DNA of 64,000 nt from Odontocerum albicorne (GCA_949825065.1 OX463859.1:6052217-6116216), one strand, 5' to 3'. Positions 34,663 to 46,953 are shown, counted from the first letter of the stretch. A program made the numbers and translations. The notes: a model not told the origin generated them from the sequence alone.

Positions 34663-37600
34663 TTTTCTAGTTTATTTTTCATAAACACACCTCAATACAC
34701 TATAGCTTTTAGTACGTCGGAAAATATTTTGACATATATTTGACAGCTAAAAAATGTAACCAGCCTAGAGAAAATATGTTTGGTACTGAATATTCAGAAA
34801 AAAATTATTTTGGTAGCGAAATTTTAAAACATAAAACATTTTGTTTTAAATAATATGAGGCCTTTTACTAATTTTATTTACTTAAAAAGTGCTAAGTATT
34901 ATTTGCAATGCTCACGAACTGAGACTCTTTTTATCATAGTTTATTTTATAATAGGATAGAATAATAATGAAATTTAAAAAAAAAACTAGGACAAACTATT
35001 AAATGGAGCGTTCAATAAAATGTCTCGAGTTTTTTTATTAAAAACGCTGATGCGATAAATTGACTTTCAAGATAAGTTAGTCTTATTTAGTTAAATACAT
35101 ATTATTTGATTAAAACTGATATTTCAAATAATATTGTTAAAGATAGTGTTTTATTCGTTTTATAAAAAATGGCCAAATATTTCAAGAATAAAAATGAAAA
35201 ATCTTTGAATAAATGTACAGTTGATTTTTTAACTAATAAGATTTTTAATCCCAAACTGTATCCGAAACACAATAAAAAATTAATATAAATTTCGAATTTC
35301 TGCATGAATAAATAATATTGTCCTTTGTTTCATTACTAAACTGTTGATTTTTATATAACATATACATGAATATGATGAATACTTTATGATATTATACCGA
35401 CATAAATAAATATATATAAGAAAGTTCATTTAGAATTTTAATACTTATAAATTAAATTATTGTTTTCACATATTACACGAAATATTTAAAATGAAACATT
35501 ACACATATGAATATTAAGGTATCAAATTAAAACACGTGTATTGAATATTTTGTTACATTATACCGACATAAATATTTATTTACAAAAAAGATCATTTAGA
35601 ATTTTAATACTTATAAATTAAATTATTTTCACGTATTACATGAAATAATGAAAATTAGACATTATACATATGTATATTAAATTAAAACATAAGCATAATT
35701 TTAATAAAAATTAAAATACATTTAACACATTCAATGAAATTAAGTAGTTTTGATTTTTTACAAATAACCCAGCACTAGAGATAAACTTTAAAAAATATGT
35801 GAGAAGGTTTAGTAAAATATTACATTCAAGTATACTTAGGTGTCAGGAACCTACGATATAATGTAGTGTGGCAACAGTAAAAAAAATCCAAATCAACCTC
35901 AACAACTTCACTTTTATTGTCATTGCCGTCAAGAAATGTGGCAAAGTGTTTGATTCGCAGTCTCATAATAAATGTTAATTCGAGCCGGTTTTGGTGTATT
36001 TCTACATTAGTGAATCTACATTTGAAGGTAGGTAAATGTTTATAAATTTTATTTTATGTTTTTTAATATTTTTCATTGATACGTTTTGAACTAAATTCAC
36101 GATGTAAACTTGGACGTTAGGTTATATAAAAACGAACGGTTGTTCTACATTTTATTTAGTTCATTTCTTTTTCAAATGTTCCTTTCGTCATACTTTCAGA
36201 TGATTCACTGTTTCAAATGAATTTTCACTTATATATTTGCCACGTTTTATTCATCAAATTTCATGTGGTTAATAAGCTTATTAAATTAATTTCGTATAGG
36301 TACCAATTTTGTTTTCGAAGTTATAATACGAAATTATTTCAAGTGTGATTGCATTTCTCGCAATATTTGACTAGTAGAAATAACCACGTCTGAATTTCTA
36401 GACCACGTCCGAAATTTAACGGATAGTATTTAGATAAAATTCTGTTATAAGCATTTTTTTTATTTAGTGTAGGTAAACATTAATTACGAAAACATGTATA
36501 TGGTATAATATCACCATTTCATCAATCAATTGACGATATAATATGCTTTCATTATTGCATTGACGTTTTTATGAAAACAGTGTATCTATTTTTATTGATA
36601 TTTAATTTTTGAAATGGTAGTAATTTGGAATTAAAACATTAGTTGTATAAATATACTTGTATATATTTTTTTAATAAATACTTTATAGACATTGAAGTAG
36701 GATATGTATATAAGTAAATGTACGAATTTACAGGAATTGATCGGCGTTTTCATCTAGTATGAAAAATTAGATCAAACATGAGGTCTTGGTGCTTTTTTTT
36801 CTTCATATTTTTTTGTTCACATACTCAGCCACTATCTTCATATCCTTACACTCGACTTATATATATTTATTTGTACTCTAAACTATGTGTAAAATAAAAA
36901 TATTATCATGTTCAAGGTCTTTGATGATTAGCTTTAGAAAACACTTTAGGACGACCCTTTTTGGGAGGTTTTATCAAAATTTATGATGTTACCTATATGA
37001 ACACTACACACATACACTACACCTAAAGCTCAATGTGTTACTATAGCATATCGGAAGATTTAGAAAGGTTTCTTTGTAGTTCATCTTCCCTTTGTAAATT
37101 TTCTGCAGTATTCTTACCAAATATGTTTTTCTGAACGTACGCAGATGCGAGGAAATACCTAATTCAATAGCTGCAGCCACTACCTTCCTATTCTTACACT
37201 CAACTTATGTATATTTATTTTCTAATATTTTTAATCTTTTTGAAAATTTCACTTACCACATTTCAAAACGGTCTTTCAGTGTCCTTTCTATTCCATCTGC
37301 TAGACATTTTTTGTCAGTAATTCCTAAAGTTCGTCTCATAAATCATAGTGCTGTCCTATATGCCTTGGGTTTCAAGCATTCTTCACTTGCGTGTATTTAT
37401 TTAGATTAGTGATTCCTTGCTTTTTTTGTTTGAAGACACCTTTAAAATATTTTGTAAGACGTTGGGTAACCTTTGCCTGGCTGACACAAACTAGATTTCA
37501 CAGAAATAAATTACAAAATATACGTGTTATGCCCTGTGCCACATTTGTATAGACAGCGCCCCTAGGCAGTTTGTAACTTGTGCCCCCCTTATAGGTACTT

Positions 37601-38859
37601 AAAAAACTACTTATCCTTTCCTGATTTATTTCGTGCACACAAACCCCTACAGTTTGAAACAATTAAAATCAGATCTTAAATATGATTTTAATTGTTTCAA
37701 TTATGAATAATTTTGTTTTATGGAACAGTTTGTTAATGGTATACATAAATAAAATAATATAAATATTTGGATAGTGACATAAACAGTGACTAACTCTTTT
37801 AAGCTGTAGCATTAAACAGACCTAGTTATCATTAGATTTTAAATAAAAACTGAAGTGAAAGCATTCTTCCATAAAGCATTCATCTAAATCATTCTTGTAC
37901 ATATTTTTATAACTTATTTATGAGGCTTTGGGTTTCCCCTAGACAGGGCCGCGTTTTCCTGCTAACAAACATGGCCCTGGTAATGCCATATGATCCAAAG
38001 AAAATGACACTTAATTAAAATAAATCAATGACTTGAGTAAGACTATCAACGAATCTCCCACCAACAAATTGTACTTAACAAACAGGATACAAATCGCTAT
38101 ATTTTTTGGTAACAATGGTCAATAATGAGATTAAAATTAAGGATGGATACTGGAAATAGATTATAAATAATTTGAGACAAAAGTTACTTCTTAAGATAAC
38201 CTACCTTAAAATAATTTTAAAATATTACTTATTTCAACAATTTCATTCCAAATACCTTCATTAAAGAGAGGCGGATAATCTTTATAAGGCATATGGACAT
38301 TCACTGAATGCCCAAAGACATATCCTAAGGAGAAAATTAACATTTCCACTACACAATAATGTGTATAAAAGAGAAATCAAGGATTTTAAGATATATGCTG
38401 ACAACTGGGAGTCTTATACCGTCTTTAATTGTATCGAGATTCGTTAGGTGTATAAAGTGGTCCTTAATACCAACTGGTTAATGGAATTGGAAAAGAACAG
38501 GTAGCTTGAAAAGTGGCATATCTGATTTCAAAAAGTTGCAAATCTGATTTTAAAGGCCTGGATCACTGTGCTTGACTATGAACATCAAGGATTAGTTGAA
38601 GATTTTTTCAATATGGCTGCATTATTACTGCCTAAAATTTGTATATTGCTTACAGAATGGGAATTAGTAAGCTCGAAAGAAAGTCTTTGATTATCACCAT
38701 CGTTTTATAGTTTTCTGTTATTGTGTAATGCATGTTGTATTGTATTACTCTTTCGTTGTATACAGTACAACCTGATGGGTTTATTGTTATCTCTTCCATC
38801 ATCCTATCGTGTAAAGCATAACTGAGTATCTTGATTCCCATGATAGCTCTTGATGACTC
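34663..38859. other. CHMP3 5' flank and gene-poor DNA
   Basis: The CHMP3 promoter and 5' UTR must lie just right of 34662 (minus strand), but no core motif is clear. A direct repeat recurs at 35385..35465 and 35555..35635 (TTATACCGACATAAATA, CATTTAGAATTTTAATACTT). Around 35870-36028 is slightly less AT-rich sequence ending in a donor-like AAGGTAGGTAAAT, a possible 5' exon of another gene. 36900-37340 and 38270-38470 hold unassigned LINE-like scraps. Confidence 0.35.
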
Positions 38860-39170
38860 TACTCTATCCATTCCTGCACTCTATTAGAAGAGCAGTAGTT
38901 GAGGGTTGTCCTGTTGCGTCCCTCACTTGGTCAGTCAATATATTGGGACTCTTGTGTGCCGTCCTTCATTTTCAATGACTACAAGCCCCTCCAAACTGTC
39001 TCCTTGGCCACGGCTAATAAGTCCAAAGAATCTCTTCCAATCAATCAGAAAAATATTTTTAAAGAGGCTTCAAGTGAAAATCGGGCTAAAACCTTTTTTT
39101 AGATAGTTGAACCCTCAATTCCCAGTTTGAAAAGCAGGCATTTTACCAACTCGACCATGGATCATCAGAG
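38860..39170 (-). repeat. tRNA-like SINE
   Basis: On the minus strand GATCCATGGTCGAGTTGGTA (box A-like TGGTCGAGTTGG), then GCCTGCTTTTCAAAC and GAGGGTTCAACTATC (box B-like) form a tRNA-type promoter, followed by an unrelated body. The body shares blocks with 48300..48505. No intact tRNA fold, so a SINE rather than a tRNA gene. Confidence 0.5.
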
Positions 39171-39479
39171 ATTATCTATTTTTAATTATGGATTTATTGT
39201 GTCAATTAAGAATGTGTATTACATGTGAGTTATTAATTAGAAAGTATATAATTAGTTATGCCAACGGTGTGTTAATGTGGAGTCAATTTTGTTTCAATGT
39301 GGAATCACATAATTAAAAAAAAGTGGGATCCACCAAAATAAATATAGACCAATAAATAATATATAAATAAATATAGGTGTATTGATAGCAACATAGTATG
39401 TATGTACAAACATATTGTATATAAACATATTCTGAAATGGCATAAATGAGTATATCTCAAGATAATGGCCAAAAAATAC

Positions 39480-39870
39480 ATTTGAGGGAGAAGCTATCAA
39501 TATGTGTGGGCATCATCTCATAACGTCCCTTCTGTCAAGATACACTCCCACCAATAGAGGGCGAGCCCGGCCGCGAGGACATCAGATGTTTTTCAGCACA
39601 CACCCTTGTACATGTAGATTGAAAAAAAAACTGAAAATTAATAAATGACAATAAATTCAGTCTGTATAATAATAGGTCGCCGATAAAAAAATAGCAGGCA
39701 AAATACAATATTTATATATGTATATCCCGCAATCACACACATTCTGAGGCAAAAGAAAAAAACGCTTTCAAGAGAGAAACCATCAAAAGATCTGGGCTCA
39801 TCCCACTACACCTTCCCAGCCGAGACACACCATTAGGAGAGCAAGCACGGCCGCAAGGATACATACATAT
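39480..39870. repeat. R-family dispersed repeat, two copies in tandem
   Basis: 39480..39625 (GAGAAGCTATCAA...CACTCCCACCAATAGAGGGC...GACATCAGATGTTTTTCAGC) and 39765..39870 (GAGAGAAACCATCAAAAGAT...) are copies of the repeat at 15130. The right window edge (63940..64000) carries the same repeat inverted. Confidence 0.55.
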
Positions 39871-39892
39871 CATCACCCCATTTCCCTGCTGA

Positions 39893-40262
39893 GCTACGAA
39901 TGCACTGGTCTTCCGTGCGGAACGTCGTCGGTTTAAACCCCTGCGCTGTGCTACTCCCCTCGAATGACAGATTTTTTCCGCATAGTATTCGGGGGTAAAA
40001 AGATACCTATGACTTCAGTCATATCTATTCTTTAAAAAAATGGGAAAAAAACATGCCGGTGTGCTCCGGTCGTCTTATTTCGGTGTGCTATCGGATCCAG
40101 TACAACGATGTGGTCGATGAGTTTGCTGCTGTGCAATGACTCACCCACTTAAAGAAGAGAAAGAAACAAAAGCTCCACGGCACAGCTTCGCCTTCCAACT
40201 GAATTGACTTCGGAATGGCGAGGGGATCCTCGACTACGAGGCCCAGCAACGATGATGACGAT
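39893..40262 (+). repeat. tRNA-derived SINE, family 1, copy 1
   Basis: The head has a box A-like GAGCTACGAATGCACTGG and a box B-like CGGTTTAAACCCC. Then the shared body: TGCTACTCCCCTCGAATGAC, GTATTCGGGGGTA, CATGCCGGTGTGCTCCGGTC, ATCGGATCCAGTACA, GAGTTTGCTG, TTCCAACTGAAT and the tail GATCCTCGACTACGAGGCCC. The same order is seen at 42572 (-), 59278 (+) and, truncated, 44325 (+). Confidence 0.75.
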
Positions 40263-40400
40263 TATTCGAAGTGCACGCATTTATTCGGCTCTTTTCAGTC
40301 TTTCCACGTCCACCTTTCACTTCAATACATCAAAGATGGTGCTAAAATACTATTGTGGACTATTTATTTACGTTAGTAGATTTTGATACTGTCCGATTCA
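40255..40400 (-). pseudogene. LINE RT internal fragment
   Basis: The minus strand matches the segment at 53270..53400 and 47200..47330 whose translation includes MYGSETTWTNTERS-type remains (the 'YGSE.W' block after the RT core). Short and broken. Confidence 0.5.
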
Positions 40401-40419
40401 AACATGTATTTTATAAATT

Positions 40420-40868
40420 ATTTATTGTTAAGGCATTATTAACACTGGAGGTTTCAAGACATTGTAATTTTTTTAATCAAACACTGTTTATTCCACTTTA
40501 TATAACGGTATAACTACCGGTTTCAAACTTTTCACCTCAACATCAGGGGAGCTTTATTTGTACTCCCCTACCATTATATAAAGTTAGATAAATAGTGTTC
40601 GATTAAACAAATTACAATACATATTTATTTATGTAATAGTTAAGTCATTAACATTGTGGACAGTTAAAAACATTGTAATTTGTTTTACCAAACACTATTT
40701 TTTCCACTTTATATAACGGTATCACCATACCGGTTTCAAGGTTTTCATCAGGATAGCAGTCTTGTTTGTGCTCCCCTGACAATGAAGTGAAAATCTTGAA
40801 ACCGGTAGGGTTATACCGTTACATGAAGTGAGAATAGCAATGTTTGATAAAACAAATTACAATATATG
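40420..40868. mobile_element. CACTGTTTATT foldback MITE, two adjacent copies
   Basis: Copy 3 (40420-40622) and copy 4 (40622-40868) each have arms of ATTGTAATTTGTTT...AAACACTGTTTATTCCACTT...ATAACGGTAT...ACCGGTTTCAA and the inverse, around a short centre with TTGTTTGTGCTCCCCT. The arms extend beyond CACTG into AATTTGTTTAATCAAA, so the true element is longer than the CACTG core. Confidence 0.7.
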
Positions 40869-40893
40869 TGTTTATTACAATATATGTGTTTAT

Positions 40894-41125
40894 TATCAAA
40901 AACAACAATCTGTCATTTTGCGTGAATTGGGTTAAAACTGAGGAAATGTTCCTATTGTGAAACTACACATTTTTAAATGTTTACATGGTAACAAAAACAA
41001 CAATATCCCTTATATTGTTGTTTTTGTTACCACGTAATCCTTTCAAAATGAGTAGTTTTACAATAGGAACATTTCCTCGGTTTTAACTCAATTCACGCAA
41101 ATTCGACAGATTGCTGTTATTGATA
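40894..41125. repeat. 110-bp long inverted repeat
   Basis: TATCAAAAACAACAATCTGT, GTGAATTGGGTTAAAACTGA, GGAAATGTTCCTATTGT and GGTAACAAAAACAACAATAT are mirrored from 41013 to 41125, with a loop of about 10 bp (CCCTTATATT area). No ORF. Confidence 0.85.
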
Positions 41126-41139
41126 CTAAACGACTCATA

Positions 41140-41290
41140 TATATTTAAGTGCACCATTGCCATTGTTTCCTATCGCTATATGCCGTTCGATATCCCTTAT
41201 TGGATATCCTATCTTCCTTCATCTGAATAATGGTACCGAAATAGCAGAATTAACATATTCACGTTTTTCTATCACCGTGACTTAAGATTT
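41140..41290 (-). pseudogene. LINE RT fragment
   Basis: TTTCCTATCGCTATATGCCG and the following GAATAATGGTACCGAAATAG correspond on the minus strand to the LINE segment also present at 47330 and 53840. Not codable. Confidence 0.4.
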
Positions 41291-41944
41291 ATTTTAGATA
41301 ACGTGTTTATTTTATCTATTGAGTTAATTGGAAGAGTTTGCCTTAATGATATTTTCCTTTACTAGTATTTATATTATTTTAAAGTAAAGAATTCCGAAAT
41401 GGACCTTGGGTTTATTGACAATTCTATAAATTGTGTATGTAAATATATTTATTTAAATTTTGTTTATAGCTTTTCTCATACACAGGACAGCTTAAGGCGT
41501 GAGATATTTTCTGTATGAAATGACCGAAAAACTTATACAACCTCTTTGTCGTATCTAAACTTGTATTTTGATTCTTATATATCGTATTTTATTCATTTTC
41601 ATTAATTCAACTATTTATTTCTACCCCTTCCATTAATTAACCCTTACCACTCCAGTTTTACACTTATGTGTTTGTAGTATTTATTTTATAATGTGTTTGT
41701 AGTATTTATTTTATGAATTTTAAAATATTGATGTTTTTTAATATTCTAAAAATTAAATAACAATACCACTGAACGATACTTGCTTAATAATAAATTGTAA
41801 GAATTGTTATCTAGTTATAAGTTATTATGTAGGTGTTAACTATTTCTAAGAAATGAAATATTAAGATTATGAAAAATAAAATTACACATAGGAAATTAAA
41901 ATGAAGTTAGTTCGTAGTTATAATATATAAATTAGATTAGTTCA

Positions 41945-42235
41945 TATTCTCCCTGGCTCCATCCCAACTCACTGTCTGCGAAGACTGTTGGGGTCAGCTC
42001 TCCTCGTCCTCAGATTGTATGCTCTTCTGTCCCGGACTACGTCTCCCAGGCCGTGCCTCTGCATCAGGTTATCTTTTTGCACCACCCATGAATTCTTTGG
42101 TCTTCCTCTGGTTGTTATTCGAGGAAGATCTATGGAGATTGCCTGGTTCACAATGTGATCGGGTGATCTGCGTCCAATGTGGTCATACCATCTCAATCGC
42201 CTCTCCTCCATCTTACTGTTGATGTCTGTAACACT
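41945..42235 (-). pseudogene. LINE ORF2 C-terminal fragment
   Basis: The minus strand reads MEERRLRWYDHIGRRSPDHI, VNQAISIDLPRITTRGRPKN, SWVVQKDNLMQRHGLG, then DRRAYNLRTRRADP. This is the 'RRLRWYGH..R...GRP...W...V..D......AL DR..W R...RADP' end of an insect LINE ORF2. Open but lacking the RT and endonuclease domains. Confidence 0.85.
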
Positions 42236-42571
42236 TAGGCTTCCACGAGATTAGTTCTTAAGATATAAATTTGTTTATAGGTATAGATAGCTTTTGGCAA
42301 ATGTTTATATTATATATTAATTTATTAAATTAAAAAAATATATGTTAACTCTAAGTAACTGTTGCATTGCGCGCAAAATTTTACATTTAAAGCAAGAGTA
42401 AACACATCATCGGTCAGCCGACAACTGAGCTAAAGTATACATGTCGCCTGTGTGCCGACAACTTAATGCTAAGAGTTAAATCATCAGGGTTACGACCCAG
42501 GATGGGTCTTTGGTTCGTTCACTACTTCTGTCCGTTTGCAGCATTTGTTTTATAACTTGTATTGTAATCGT

Positions 42572-42950
42572 TACTGGGCCTTGTAGTCGAGGATCCCCTC
42601 GCCATTCCATCGCCAATTCAGTAGGAAAGCGATGCTGTGCCGTAGAGTTTTTGATTCTTCTTTTTTTTCTTTCTTTAAGTGACTGCGTTGTTGCACACCA
42701 GCAAACTCACCTGCCACACCGGTGTACTGGATCCGATGGCACATCTGAAATGAAACGATCGGAGCACACCGGTGTTCTTCCCCCCCCTTTTTTTATAAAT
42801 AATAGATATGATCGAAGTCATAGATATCCTTATACCACCGAATACTATGGGGGAAAAATCCTGCGTCATTCGAGGGGAGTAACACAGCGCGGGGTTCGAA
42901 CCAGCGACCTTCCGTACGAAATTCCAGTGCTGTAACGCACTAGACCTCAC
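42572..42950 (-). repeat. tRNA-derived SINE, family 1, copy 2
   Basis: On the minus strand a tRNA-like head (GGTCTAGTGCGTTACAGCAC, box B CTGGTTCGAACCCC) leads into the same body as 39893..40262, ending in the hairpin-like GATCCTCGACTACAAGGCCC. The best-preserved box B of the family. Confidence 0.78.
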
Positions 42951-43227
42951 TTGTATCGTATTACGCATTGTATACTGTATAACCTGGCGGTTTTGTTTCC
43001 ATGGGTCAATCTTTTACAACTAACCAGATATATTATATTTCAAAGAAACCTGAAGTCAAAACCAAACTATAATACCCATTTAAAAAAATGTGTGCCCACG
43101 GCAATCGAACCTTCGGATCGGAGGTTGTCCTCTTCTACATTCATACAGCTTCTACGATTTTGCTCACGTCTTACTTTTCCTTCAGTCAAAATATCATTCA
43201 CTTGATCGAACCATACTTTCGACATCT

Positions 43228-43429
43228 TCTTCCTAGTGTCATGTCAGGTCCCCCCAACGTTGAATATTACCTGAGAGTAGGCATCTTTGTCCCCGGCAGC
43301 CCGAAAAAGATCCCCAACGCTCCTTACTATATACCAGTCCAATCACGTATATTGCGGAGCCAGGAGATTAGTCTCCTGCCAACACCTCTTCGACCCCCTA
43401 TTTTGCCTTGGATGATCAGGTGCAGTAAT
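43228..43429 (-). mobile_element. 5'-truncated LINE insertion with 11-bp target duplication
   Basis: Flanked by TTTCGACATCT at 43217-43227 and 43430-43440. The minus strand carries IQGKIGGRRGVGRRLISWLR, NIRDWTGI and the rest of the ORF2 C-terminus, ending in an AAGAAG tail. Same family as 13920 and 62322. Confidence 0.85.
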
Positions 43430-43440
43430 TTTCGACATCT

Positions 43441-43620
43441 ACTCGCATGTATAGTATATTTGTTTCTTAGGATTTCTTCATTCATTCGTTCCACACGCGC
43501 CCAAACCATCTAAGAATGCTCTTCTTCATCTTACTCAACACATCAGCCTTAATATACATTCATCCTTAATCACTTCATTCCGTACTCTCTCATAAATTGT
43601 CATCCCATTTACGCTCTTGG
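43441..43620 (-). pseudogene. LINE fragment hosting the insertion at 43228
   Basis: The minus strand gives KSILRWFGAR-like and RVERMNEEILRNKYTIHASR, the tail of the 5700/29215/58030 LINE family. Confidence 0.65.
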
Positions 43621-43630
43621 AAATACGGTA

Positions 43631-43790
43631 CCCGGCGGCGGTAAGTAATACGCATAGTTCGTAGAGTGTCGTCTCTGTCGCACGATGCGCTAACAGTCCG
43701 GTCCGGTAACGACTGACAAATCGCGACGGGACACGTGTATGAATGACAGAGACGACGCTCTACGAACGATGTGTATTACTCACCGCCGGG
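43631..43790. mobile_element. 160-bp MITE (CGGCGGTAA family), copy 2
   Basis: TA on both sides (43629-43630, 43791-43792). The ends CCCGGCGGCGGTAAGTAATA and (reverse complement) CCCGGCGGTGAGTAATACAC pair, and the inner arms GTAGAGTGTCGTCTCTGTC / GACAGAGACGACGCTCTAC pair. Shares its core with 11594..11835. Confidence 0.8.
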
Positions 43791-45529
43791 TATTAGAAAT
43801 AAGAAAGGATTGATGATTTTAGTTCAATTTGACGTTAGCGTGACTTTTTGCATTTAATTTGTTGGCGTTAATTTTCTAGTTAGGGCCCTGCGAATGATTC
43901 TTAATTTTTTTTTCGCCGATCGTACGATCCACCACGTGACCTCGTACTATTAACTTGCCTGACCACTGCCAATGCAGTTGCGCTCAACTAAGAATGAGGA
44001 ATTTCGAAAAAATATTTTATTTTCAACATGAATAAAATAATAATAATGATAAAAGGACAATTTTAGAGAGCAATTAACTTGGGATTCGAATCCATTATTA
44101 TTGGCAGATTAAAAATATTCAAAAATAAATAAATAAATGATTTCAATGGCCGTGTATTTGAATTCAATTGATAGGTTGTTTAATGACAATTATTGTTTGA
44201 AGATAATTTCATTCATATGTTGACCGTGGCTGGCTCTTATGTACCTCTTATGTCATCATAAGATGGGTTTCCCATTAAGAACGATAGAACTTGAAAATAA
44301 AATAAAACAAAAACTAATAACGAATAAGTTCGAAACCGCGATGTGCTACTCCCCATAAATGACACAGGCATTTATTTGATCCACGTAGTATTTTGGGGTA
44401 TAAGGGTTCCTATGATGTCGGTTATGTCCATTATTTTTTTTTAAATAATGTTAACTTTATAAAAAAAGTTCCGTATCATTTGTATGGTTAGTACTTATTA
44501 TATATTTACTCAATTGTTTTTTGTCGCTTGTCAATATTTTTACACTCTTTCATAGGTCAACCTCATATACTCGTATAATGGTTCCTTTTTATATTTTTAC
44601 TGTTTATGTGTCAGATCACTGGAACATAATTTCGATTCTTGTTTTTTTTTGTACCCTCCAACATATTCAAATTGGTGGTTCGGCCGCATTTATCGATCCT
44701 TCTGGTTTAGAACCAGTGGAGTAGGCACGAAATTCGCTGTTCGTCACCACACGTGACAAACTCTTACCAAACTGGGACCGTTTTTTTATCCGATCTGGAG
44801 TTAAACCCTCGGGTGGAAGTTGAGCGTCTTACCAACTAGGCCACAGAAGTTGTCTAAAATAGAATCTGTGTTAATGAACCAACCGATTTGTATTTTCCAT
44901 TTGTCTAAATAAAAAAGGTTGCCGAGTTATTCGCTGCACGCAGTGAGTAATATGTTTAGATTAGGATGCTCGCTTGTTTATATATACACGTATCCACTTT
45001 ACAACCGAATGCATGATTATGCACCTGTTATACGACTTAAAGAATTACAGCCTCAATTAGCAGCCTAATTGGCGAATGTTCTGCAACAAAGCATTCTTAG
45101 TTGTGTTGTATAATTCCTTATATTCCCATATACGATTTATGCGGTGTTCTCAAAACTACTTGCCAAAAATAGCACTGTTACAGCTACTTACAAAATTAAA
45201 AGTTATTTTTGGCAAAAAGTAGCACTGTCCCCCGTTCGTTCAATAGACACTTTTATAAAATTCACATAAAATAAACCCCTACATGCACGTGTTGAATGGG
45301 TGAGAAGACCTTCGACCATATTTTCTTTGAGTTTCCTCTGCGCATATATCATTTACTCAATTGTAAATGTCCTCCGTCCGTTCAACATGTCCCACTTTCT
45401 CGCACTTAATTCTATATTAATTGTCACATATCTGAATATATTGTCCTTTAAACTCTTTGAATATTTGGAACTACAGTAGTTCTTACATATTCATACTGCC
45501 TTCCTTCCTTCAAATTTATTTTTATTTAT
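43791..45529. other. SINE pieces and unassigned DNA
   Basis: 44325..44455 (+) is the front part of SINE family 1 (GTTCGAAACCGCGATGTGCT, ACTCCCCATAAATGAC). 44755..44865 (-) is a tRNA-like head of another SINE (TGGCCTAGTTGGTAAGACGC, GAGGGTTTAACTCC). 45150-45230 holds a short inverted pair around AAAATAGCACTGT. No gene is supported. Confidence 0.45.
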
Positions 45530-46085
45530 TTAACACTTTTATTGCAAATACAATCTGGCGGGCTTATTGCCAGGCGGCAATATCTTCCAACCAACCAGAC
45601 AAAAGTAAATGAAGCAAGTTACGTGGTCGCATAAATCATTCAAATGACTATCCATCCCCACGAAATCCATAAACATATACGTGAGCACATGCCCACGAAC
45701 CCCACAAAGACGGACAATCATCCGAACATTATTTTTCATATAAAGTGAGATATCAATCAAAAGGAAAGGAAGGGATGGTGGAGAGGAAAGGAAAATAAAA
45801 ATCAGGAATGAAACATGTTATTTTACTGACTAGAAATGAAGAGTTTTTTCAGTCGCTTCTTAAAACATGCCAAGGACGGAGCGAGTCTTATATTGGTTTG
45901 TAACTGATTCCAGAGTCTCACTGCATGGATAGTAAAGGACGACGTAAAGAAAGAGGAGCGGTGAACTGGAAAGGCCAATAAACAATCTCTATTTGAGCGT
46001 AGCGCTAATCCATGATTAGAAAGACGCTGAAATTTTTCGGCGAGATAATAGGGGGCGGCGGGACAGTTAAGGATATTATATAATA
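45530..46085 (-). pseudogene. LINE ORF2 C-terminus and 3' UTR
   Basis: From 46085 leftward the minus strand reads NCPAAPYYLAEKFQRLSNHG, SSFFTSSFTIHAVRLWNQLQ, TNIRLAPSLACFKKRLKKLF: the 'SF...A...WN.L...I......FK..LK' end of many LINE ORF2 proteins. The left part is non-coding 3' sequence repeated nearly unchanged at 53412..53780. Confidence 0.8.
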
Positions 46086-46551
46086 GTCAGTATGTGTTGG
46101 CAAATTGTTATTGGCACATATCATCCTTTTTATAAGATGGAATGTCTAATTAACTAATAATAATAACACTGCTTACGTGTCAATGTTAAATTCTATATGT
46201 TGCTGTTTTTTTTAATCTTTGTATCAAAAAGTTCATTTGATCGTTGAAATAAACATATAAATGCTTTAAACTAGAATGGTACAAGTAACCAATGAGTGGA
46301 ACATTCGAGGTGCACTGATTTCACTAGAATACTTGTTGCAACGCGCTGGTCACCGTTGCCGCTTCTACCACCCACTCCTAAGAGGATAGTGGGGGGACGC
46401 AAGGTTGAAGGAGATAGCAGATAAGGTTGACGATGTTGATGAAGAAGATCCGCCGCCTGTACCTTCGTTTATAGACGCATGGATGCCCTTCGAAATTGAA
46501 AACTCTTTTATTCACACACAACAGATGTGATTTTGGATAGTAAATATTTAG
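46086..46551. other. unassigned DNA between LINE pieces
   Basis: No element boundary or gene was recognised in this stretch. Confidence 0.3.
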
Positions 46552-46953
46552 GTGTGTATTTCTTTCATATACTCGTATGTATTCCCACCATTATCGTTTA
46601 ATTCAATAAGTTCATCACGCCATTTCCCTGCTGGAGTAGACAAAGTGTATGGAGCGCCAGACTTTCTTATCTCGGCACTCATTTAGCCGCTTCCACATCC
46701 ACAAACATTCTCGCGCAGCTCCTACGATTTCTCTATTTCATACTTTACCTTCGTGTGTATTTCTTTCATATACTCGTATGTATTCCCACCATTATCGTTT
46801 AATTCAATAAGTTCATCACGCCATTTCCCTGCTGGAGTAGACAAAGTGTATGGAGCGCCAGATTTTCTTATCTCGGCACTCATTTAGCCGCTTCCACATC
46901 CACAAACATTCTCGCGCAGCTCCTACGATTTCTCTATTTCATACTTTACCTTC
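46552..46953. repeat. 201-bp tandem duplication of LINE sequence
   Basis: Units start at 46552 and 46753, each beginning GTGTGTATTTCTTTCATATA and containing TCATCACGCCATTTCCCTGC, the inverted 3' region of the 5700-type LINE. They differ at about one base (CAGACTTT / CAGATTTT). Confidence 0.9.

Noticed and set aside
42510..42935. 141-residue plus-strand protein
   Set aside because: It lies across SINE family 1 in antisense; the frame is not conserved in other SINE copies.
43088..43513. 141-residue plus-strand protein
   Set aside because: It is antisense to two LINE fragments, which explain the sequence better.
44755..44865. a functional tRNA gene
   Set aside because: Box A and B-like motifs are present, but stems do not pair into a full cloverleaf and the same type of head recurs in SINEs.
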